Assembly (NCBI GenBank): GCA_964564695.1
Contig: CAZMCC010000083.1
Coordinates: forward strand, 1 to 17,325
Origin: CAZMCC01 sp964564695
Lineage (GTDB): Bacteria; Planctomycetota; Phycisphaerae; Phycisphaerales; UBA1924
Direction: 5' to 3'
DNA length: 17,325 nt
The translations under genes and the position numbers were made by a program. Shown here one piece after another: positions 13,236 to 17,325 of this stretch (positions are counted from its first letter, which is position 1; every line of letters starts with the position of its first letter). The notes below the pieces were generated by a model. It was not told where the DNA came from and made no database searches. It saw nothing but the letters and a program-made list of their open reading frames with translations.

Positions 13236-15065
13236 ATGCCCCCGCTCCCACGCCTGCGCATCGGTCCCCTCGCCGACGTCGCCGCCCGCTCGCGGACGCT
13301 CGCCGCCGAACCCGCGCGCCGCATGCTCGAACGTACCGAGGCCCTCGCGGCCAGTGTCGAGCCCGAGAAGCTCTACCCGCTCCCGCGCATCCTCGCCGAC
13401 CTCCGCGGCGAGCGCGCGCCCGCGCTCACCGACGACGACTCCTCCGTCGTCGGCGCCGCCCTGCTCGCCGATCTCCCCGCCCTCGCCGAGCACCTCAGCG
13501 CCGCCGCCAAGCTCGACCCCGCCGCCCACGCCGCCCCCGCCTGGCTCGACGCCGCCGCCCTCTGCAAGCGCTGGGGCGTCAGCCGCTCCACCCTCGACCG
13601 CTACCGCAAACGCGGCCTCGTCGCCCGGCGAATCGAGATCCGCGCAGCCGGTCGAAGTGGTGGTGGGGGGGCAGCCGGCCGCGGCAAGCTCGTCTTCGCC
13701 ACGCCCCGCGTCGAAGCCTTCGAATCCCGCCACCGCCCCGGCCTCGAGCGTGCCCAGTCCTTCACCCGCATCTCGCGCGAGGACGCCGACCGCATGCTGC
13801 GCCGTGCCGCCCGCTACCGGCGCGTCCTCGGCTGGTCGACGAGCCGGGCGGCCGAGCGGATCGCCGAGCACTTCGGGCGCTCGCACGAGGCCGTGCGATT
13901 GCTGCTGCTCAAGCGGACGCCCACGACCGACGACGCGGCGGGTGGAGGTGGGAGGGCCGGCGAGTCGTCTCCGGTCCACGCCCGCGAGCGGGCCATCATC
14001 GCCCGCGCCGCTCGCTGGGGCGTCCCCATCGACCGCCTCGCCGAGCGGTTCGGGCGTTCCGAGGGCTCGATCTACCGCTCGCTCGTGCTGGCTCATGCCG
14101 AGCGCCTCGGGCGCCTGCGACCGGCGCCACCAGCTTGGTGGGGCGGGGACAGCGACACGGCCGCCTTCGAAGCCCCCAGCGCCCCGAAGACCTTCCTCGA
14201 CCACGCGAGCGTGCAGACCAATCTCGGGCGTCCCGCTCCAACAACCCTCGCCGCCCTGCTCGCCCTCGTCGAGGCCGATGAGCCCCTCACCCCCGCGACC
14301 GAGCGCGCCCTCGCCCGCGCGTACGGGTTCCTCCGCCACCGCGCCGGCGCCCTCATCGCTCTCCTCCCGCGTCACAACCCGCCCCGCTCGGCCGGCGCCC
14401 TCGACTCGGCCCTCGTCCCCGGGGCCCGCGCCGGCGTCGACGAGATCGAGACGATCCTCCGCTGGGCCGCCCGAGTCAAAGCCGAACTCGTGCGGACGCA
14501 GCTCCCGCTCGCCGTGGGCACGATCGAAGCCGGCGCCGAGCGTCCGCTCGCGTCGCTCACGCCCGCGCAGGCGGCCGGCGCCTACGCCCTCGCGATCGGC
14601 ACCATCGCCGAGGCCGTCGAACGGCACGACCCGTTCAAAGCCGGGCGCCTCGCGGCCCAGGCGGGCATGGCATTGAACCGCACGATCGCGGCGTGGTGGC
14701 GTTCGACGCACGCGCCCTCGGGCAGCGCACGCGCCGGCGCCGCGCGGCTCCGACCAACCGCACCCGACCTCATCACCCTCGACGACTTCACGCTCTCCCT
14801 CTGCCCCTGGCAGCGCGAGCTCGACCTCGCGCCGAGACTGCGCCATGTCCTTGCGTCCGCCGCCGAGCCGGGGCGCACCATCGTCGCGCGCCGGATGGGC
14901 TGGCAGATCCCCATCGACGCCTCCTCCACCGTCGGCGGCGGGCCCCCGGCGTCCCTCGCCCAGATCGGCCAGGAAATGTCCCGCCCGATCTGGCGCATCG
15001 CCCGCCTCGAATCCGCGTGCATCCGCTCGCTCATCGCCGCGGCCCGTGCCGGAGCGAAGGCGTGA
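13236..15065 (+). CDS. Large divergent sigma-70-like protein with three extra HTH modules
   Basis: A 609-aa protein. The C-terminal part resembles sigma-70 in order. Region-2-like sequence at about 405-488 includes ELVRTQLPLAV and AIGTIAEAVERHDPFKAG, comparable to the NLRLVV and GLxxAVxKFDxxxG core. Region-4-like sequence at about 527-605 includes ARRMGWQ, then SLAQIGQEMSRPIWRIARLE, comparable to the LEEIG..xxVTRERIRQIE helix-turn-helix. N-terminal to these are an excisionase/MerR-like HTH at about 102-130 (CKRWGVSRSTLDRYRKRG) with a wing (GKLVFATPRVEAF), a second HTH-like segment at about 199-225 (AERIAEHFGRSHEAVRLL) and a third at about 250-290 (RLAERFGRSEGSIYRSL). Gly-rich linkers from G-tracts separate them (141-145, 236-239, 302-304). 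The core-binding residues of region 2 are poorly conserved, so sigma activity is uncertain. It starts 6 nt after mqnA without a ribosome site and ends in a GTGA overlap with the glycosyltransferase gene. Confidence 0.85.
   Translation: MPPLPRLRIGPLADVAARSRTLAAEPARRMLERTEALAASVEPEKLYPLPRILADLRGERAPALTDDDSSVVGAALLADLPALAEHLSAAAKLDPAAHAAPAWLDAAALCKRWGVSRSTLDRYRKRGLVARRIEIRAAGRSGGGGAAGRGKLVFATPRVEAFESRHRPGLERAQSFTRISREDADRMLRRAARYRRVLGWSTSRAAERIAEHFGRSHEAVRLLLLKRTPTTDDAAGGGGRAGESSPVHARERAIIARAARWGVPIDRLAERFGRSEGSIYRSLVLAHAERLGRLRPAPPAWWGGDSDTAAFEAPSAPKTFLDHASVQTNLGRPAPTTLAALLALVEADEPLTPATERALARAYGFLRHRAGALIALLPRHNPPRSAGALDSALVPGARAGVDEIETILRWAARVKAELVRTQLPLAVGTIEAGAERPLASLTPAQAAGAYALAIGTIAEAVERHDPFKAGRLAAQAGMALNRTIAAWWRSTHAPSGSARAGAARLRPTAPDLITLDDFTLSLCPWQRELDLAPRLRHVLASAAEPGRTIVARRMGWQIPIDASSTVGGGPPASLAQIGQEMSRPIWRIARLESACIRSLIAAARAGAKA
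13657..13671 (+). repeat. G-tract inside the sigma-like gene
   Basis: GTGGTGGTGGGGGGG encodes the SGGGG linker between the first HTH and its wing. It is one of several tracts of the same type in the right half of the window, in both orientations. Confidence 0.8.
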
Positions 15066-15997
15066 CCGCTCCCACCCCGCGGCGCGTCCTCGTCATTCAC
15101 ACCGGCGCGCTGGGCGACTGCGTGATGGTCTGGCCCCTCGTCCGCGCCCTCGCCCGCGCCGGCGCGAATGTCACCTTCGCCGCCCGAGCCTCCCACGCCC
15201 GACTCACCGCCCGCTGCATTGACCCGGATCGCATCACCCCAGCCGACACCGACGCGCCCGAGTACACCCGCCTGTGGAGCGCCGACGCGCCCGCTTCGCC
15301 TTCCACTGAGCCGTTCGACACCGCCTTCACCTTCCTCACCGACGACTCGACTCCCGCCGGGCGCACCTGGCTCGCGTCCGCCGCCGCTCGCTGGCCGGAC
15401 GCCGCCATCGTCACGGTCGGTCCGCCCGAGTCGCCCTCGCGGGACCAGGCGTGGGAAGACGCCAACGTCGCCGACCTCGGCCACGTCCACGCCCGCGCCA
15501 ACCCCCCCCCCGACGGCCCCGTCGTGCTGCACGTCGGCGCCGGCTCGCCCACCAAGCGCTGGCCCCTCGACCGCTTCCTGGTGCTCGCCGAGGAGTTGCG
15601 CCGCAGCACGCCGACCGCGCCCCTCCTCATCGCCGGCGAAGTCGAAGCCGAGCGCTTCACCCCCACCGAGCGCGACCACTTCACCGCCGCCGGCGGCCGC
15701 TTCCTCCCCGACCTCGACACCCTTGCCGCCGAGCTGTCCGCCGCCGCCCTCGTCATCGGGAATGACTCCGGTCCCGCCCACCTCGGGGCGCAGCTCGGCG
15801 TCCCCGTTCTCGCTCTCTTCGGTCCCACCGACCCCCGCGTGTGGGCCCCCGTCGGCCCCCTCGTCGGCGTGCTCGCGCCCACGCCGCCGGGGCCGATCGA
15901 CGTGATCACCGTCGACGCCGTCGTGAGCGCCGCCACCAACCTCCTCGGCGCTGCCGGCGCCTTCGACCCCGGCGATAACAAACGCGCAACCAACTAA
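15062..15997 (+). CDS. GT9-family glycosyltransferase (ADP-heptose:LPS heptosyltransferase-like)
   Basis: A 311-aa protein with both halves of the GT-B fold of glycosyltransferase family 9. The N-terminal strand and loop RRVLVIHTGALGDCVMVWPL (7-26) is the typical acceptor-side motif. The C-terminal half holds HVGAGSPTKRWPLDRF (157-172), VIGNDSGPAHLGAQLGVPVL (231-250) with the family D-S-G-x-x-H, and ALFGPTDPRVWAPVG (251-265). Members move heptose from ADP-heptose onto lipopolysaccharide core or other surface glycans at the cytoplasmic face of the membrane. The exact sugar cannot be told from sequence. The start is GTG at 15062, inside a GTGA overlap with the sigma-like gene and preceded by GGAG/AAGG. 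It is chosen because upstream residues in the frame are an Arg-rich shadow. A run of ten C at 15502-15511 gives the PPP at 148-150. Confidence 0.93.
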   Translation: MTAPTPRRVLVIHTGALGDCVMVWPLVRALARAGANVTFAARASHARLTARCIDPDRITPADTDAPEYTRLWSADAPASPSTEPFDTAFTFLTDDSTPAGRTWLASAAARWPDAAIVTVGPPESPSRDQAWEDANVADLGHVHARANPPPDGPVVLHVGAGSPTKRWPLDRFLVLAEELRRSTPTAPLLIAGEVEAERFTPTERDHFTAAGGRFLPDLDTLAAELSAAALVIGNDSGPAHLGAQLGVPVLALFGPTDPRVWAPVGPLVGVLAPTPPGPIDVITVDAVVSAATNLLGAAGAFDPGDNKRATN

Positions 15998-16002
15998 CGA
16001 TT

Positions 16003-16018
16003 CACTCCGCCACTCCGC
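16003..16018. repeat. Short direct repeat before miaA
   Basis: CACTCCGC is repeated exactly at 16003-16010 and 16011-16018, with a degenerate third copy after it, in the leader between the glycosyltransferase and miaA. It is pyrimidine-rich on the coding strand and takes the place of a ribosome site. Confidence 0.6.
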
Positions 16019-16031
16019 CACTTCCCACCCC

Positions 16032-17018
16032 ATGTCCCCGCTCCCGACCATCCCCGTCATCATCGGCCCCACCGCCTCCGGCAAGTCCGCACTCGCGGTC
16101 GAACTCGCCCTCGCGCTCGCCCCCGCCCACCCCCACGCTGCCCCCGGCGAGGTCGTCACCGCCGACGCCTTCCAGGCCTACCGCTCGCTCGACATCGGCA
16201 CCGCCAAACCGACCATCGCCGAGCGGCGCGGCGTGCCGCACCACCTCATCGACGTCCGCGAGCCCACCGAGTCCTTCAGCGTCGACCAGTGGCTCACGCT
16301 CGCCGAGGCGGCGATCGCCGATATCCACGCTCGCGGCCGCACACCCATCCTCGTCGGCGGGACGCACCTCTACGTCAAAGCCTTCCTCCACGGCCTCTTC
16401 GACGGCCCGCCCGCCGACCCCGCCCTCCGCGCCGAACTGAACGCGATGAAGCCCGCCGCCCGGCGCGCCGAGCTCGAGCGCGTCGACCCCGCCGCCGCCG
16501 CCCGCATTCACCCCAACGACACCCGGCGAACGGTCCGGGCCCTCGAGGTGCACCGGTTGACCGGCACGCCCATCTCCGCGCACCAGACGCAGTGGGGTGG
16601 GGGGGGGAGTGAGGATGCGCAACGACCGGGCACACGCGTCGTTGCGCTCTCGTGGCCCGTCGACCAGATCAACCGGCGCATCAACGCCCGCGTCAAGGCG
16701 ATGTTCGACGCGGGCCTCGTCGACGAAGTCCGCGGGCTCCTTGCTGCCGGGCGCCTTGGCCCCAGCGCCCGCGAAGCCCTGGGTTACAAACAGCTCGCCG
16801 AGACCTTCGACCGCACCGGGGGCGATCCGCGCCCCCCCCACCCGCGCGACCTCGACGACGCCCTCGAAGAGATCAAGATCCAGACGCGCCGCTTCGCCAA
16901 GAACCAGCGGACGTGGCTCAAGCAGCTTGCTTCGGGGCCGAACACGCTGGTGCTGGAGATGAGTGAGATGAGCGTGGAGGAGGCGGGCGGGAGAGTGGTG
17001 GAGTGGATGGGGAGGTAG
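16032..17018 (+). CDS. miaA: tRNA dimethylallyltransferase (i6A37 synthesis)
   Basis: A 328-aa protein, near the usual 300-320. The P-loop is GPTASGKS at 12-19, D45 heads DAFQAYR (45-51), and GTAKPT lies at 57-61 before PHHLIDV. LVGGTHLYVKAFLHGL (107-122) lines the tRNA/isoprenoid tunnel. RRTVRALEV (165-173), GYKQ (251-254) and QTRRFAKNQRTWLK (284-297) complete the set. MiaA transfers dimethylallyl from DMAPP to A37 of tRNAs reading UNN codons. The Ser of the usual DSxQ motif is Ala here (D45-A-F-Q). Two local departures come from base runs: the small insert PAHPHAAPGE (31-40) and the patch WGGGGSEDAQ at 188-197, where the family has no glycine run. The ATG at 16032 follows CACTTCCCACCCC and has no Shine-Dalgarno sequence. 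The gap to the glycosyltransferase gene is 34 nt. Confidence 0.96.
   Translation: MSPLPTIPVIIGPTASGKSALAVELALALAPAHPHAAPGEVVTADAFQAYRSLDIGTAKPTIAERRGVPHHLIDVREPTESFSVDQWLTLAEAAIADIHARGRTPILVGGTHLYVKAFLHGLFDGPPADPALRAELNAMKPAARRAELERVDPAAAARIHPNDTRRTVRALEVHRLTGTPISAHQTQWGGGGSEDAQRPGTRVVALSWPVDQINRRINARVKAMFDAGLVDEVRGLLAAGRLGPSAREALGYKQLAETFDRTGGDPRPPHPRDLDDALEEIKIQTRRFAKNQRTWLKQLASGPNTLVLEMSEMSVEEAGGRVVEWMGR
16592..16609 (+). repeat. G-tract inside miaA
   Basis: The run GTGGGGTGG followed by seven more G and AG encodes the WGGGGS patch of MiaA. It has the same composition as the tracts in mqnA and the sigma-like gene. A reverse-orientation counterpart (eight C, A, three C) lies at 16832-16843 in the same gene. 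Confidence 0.8.
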
Positions 17019-17325
17019 GGGCGGGAGAGCGGATCAAGGGCGCCGGAGTGCTCGGCAGTTCGCGGAGCGGCGTCGACGGGGTGTGTGCGCGCGGGTGGTC
17101 AGCAGGTCTTTGGAGGCTTGAAGAAGCGGGAGGAGTGGAGCCCTCACCCCTGCCCGGAGAGGGGGGCGGTTGGGGTGCCGGGACCCGGACCTTCGCCCCC
17201 CCACCAGACTCAGGTCCGGCGTCGGGGAGTGTCTTTGGAGCGAGGCGCATGATCGCCGCGGCGGCGAGGCGGCGTTCGCGGAGGTGGGCTTTCTTGTCGT
17301 TGAGGAGGGAGACGAGGGTGTTGAA
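16918..17325 (-). CDS. Possible C-terminal end of a minus-strand gene entering from the right
   Basis: A frame open from the right edge to a TGA at 16918 would give the last 135 codons of a gene. The first ~35 residues look like real protein (FNTLVSLLNDKK, then HLRERRLAAAAIM). The rest is low-complexity Pro/Ser (PGRGEGSTPPASSS) and corresponds to an intergenic-type repeat, and the last part lies antisense to the miaA 3' end. The true gene may therefore end earlier by frameshift, or the repeat may have been inserted and extended the reading frame. An internal ATG at 17250 also exists. I recognise no family. Confidence 0.35.
   Translation of the reverse strand, partial: FNTLVSLLNDKKAHLRERRLAAAAIMRLAPKTLPDAGPESGGGAKVRVPAPQPPPSPGRGEGSTPPASSSLQRPADHPRAHTPSTPLRELPSTPAPLIRSPAPTSPSTPPLSRPPPPRSSHSSPAPACSAPKQAA
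17141..17166. repeat. Intergenic-type repeat (CCCTCACCCCTGCCCGGAGA)
   Basis: The stretch begins CCCTCACCCCTGCCCGGAGA and ends in a G-run, with a 5-bp dyad (CCCTC/GAGGG). Similar strings, read as SPGRGEG in one frame, are to my knowledge scattered between genes in many GC-rich bacterial genomes. That recollection is not verified here. Confidence 0.45.
17185..17219. terminator. Inverted repeat downstream of miaA
   Basis: CCGGACCT (17185-17192) pairs perfectly with AGGTCCGG (17212-17219) around a 19-nt loop. The loop contains a C7 run of the window-wide G-tract type in reverse orientation. It lies about 170 nt after the miaA stop and has no U-tract, so a terminator role is only one possibility. 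Confidence 0.3.

Noticed and set aside
12243..14846. Long minus-strand open frame opposite mqnA and the sigma-like gene
   Set aside because: Gly/Glu/Asp-rich low complexity with no motifs. Only its last 90 residues (the zinc ribbon, 11970-12242) look like protein and they were kept as a separate gene.
13236..15065. Sigma-like gene as a transposase or integrase because of its excisionase-type HTH
   Set aside because: No DDE or tyrosine-recombinase catalytic pattern, no terminal inverted repeats, and the C-terminus follows the sigma region 2/region 4 order.

Overview
The window is very GC-rich (G/C at nearly every third codon position) and uniformly gene-dense. It has no rRNA, tRNA, CRISPR array or recognisable insertion sequence. 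Futalosine-pathway menaquinone synthesis (MqnA), a large degenerate sigma-70-like protein with extra HTH modules, frequent absence of Shine-Dalgarno sequences and a pilMNO-type operon led by a kinase and a STAS protein suggest a planctomycete, probably Phycisphaerae-like. That placement is inference from gene content, not from a phylogenetic marker.

Left part (1-7755, minus strand): one apparent operon reads right to left. It encodes a membrane PAS/histidine kinase, a STAS-domain protein, PilB/GspE ATPase, PilC/GspF platform protein, PilM, a PilN-like protein, a PilO-like protein and the start of an Ala/Pro-rich membrane protein in the PilP position that runs off the left edge. From the STAS gene to pilO every stop overlaps the next start (TGATG, ATGA, TAATG, ATGA, TAATG). 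This is the inner-membrane assembly and motor part of a type IV pilus or type II-secretion-like machine. No pilin or secretin gene lies in the window.

Centre (7756-9981, plus strand): a divergent intergenic region separates the kinase operon from a stand-alone receiver protein and a GAF-HD-GYP protein, a predicted cyclic-di-GMP phosphodiesterase, 8 nt apart. PilB carries an N-terminal MshEN-like repeat of the kind that binds c-di-GMP. The locus can therefore be read as phosphorelay and c-di-GMP control of pilus or secretion assembly. That link is inference.

Middle right (9982-12320): a 254-bp convergent intergenic region holds two strong hairpins and a heptamer repeat tract. It is followed by gatB (minus) and, upstream of gatB on the same strand, a 90-aa zinc-ribbon protein of unknown function. 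A perfect 11-bp inverted repeat sits just before gatB.

Right part (12321-17018, plus strand): mqnA, the sigma-like multi-HTH gene, a GT9 (heptosyltransferase-family) glycosyltransferase and miaA are closely packed. Runs of the type GGTGGGGGG, in both orientations, interrupt several of these genes and become glycine or proline patches in the proteins. The last 307 bp contain a common-type intergenic repeat and possibly the 3' end of a minus-strand gene.

The most interesting items are the degenerate sigma-like protein, the recurrent G-tract insertions, the kinase/STAS/c-di-GMP wiring of the pilus operon, and the hairpin upstream of gatB.
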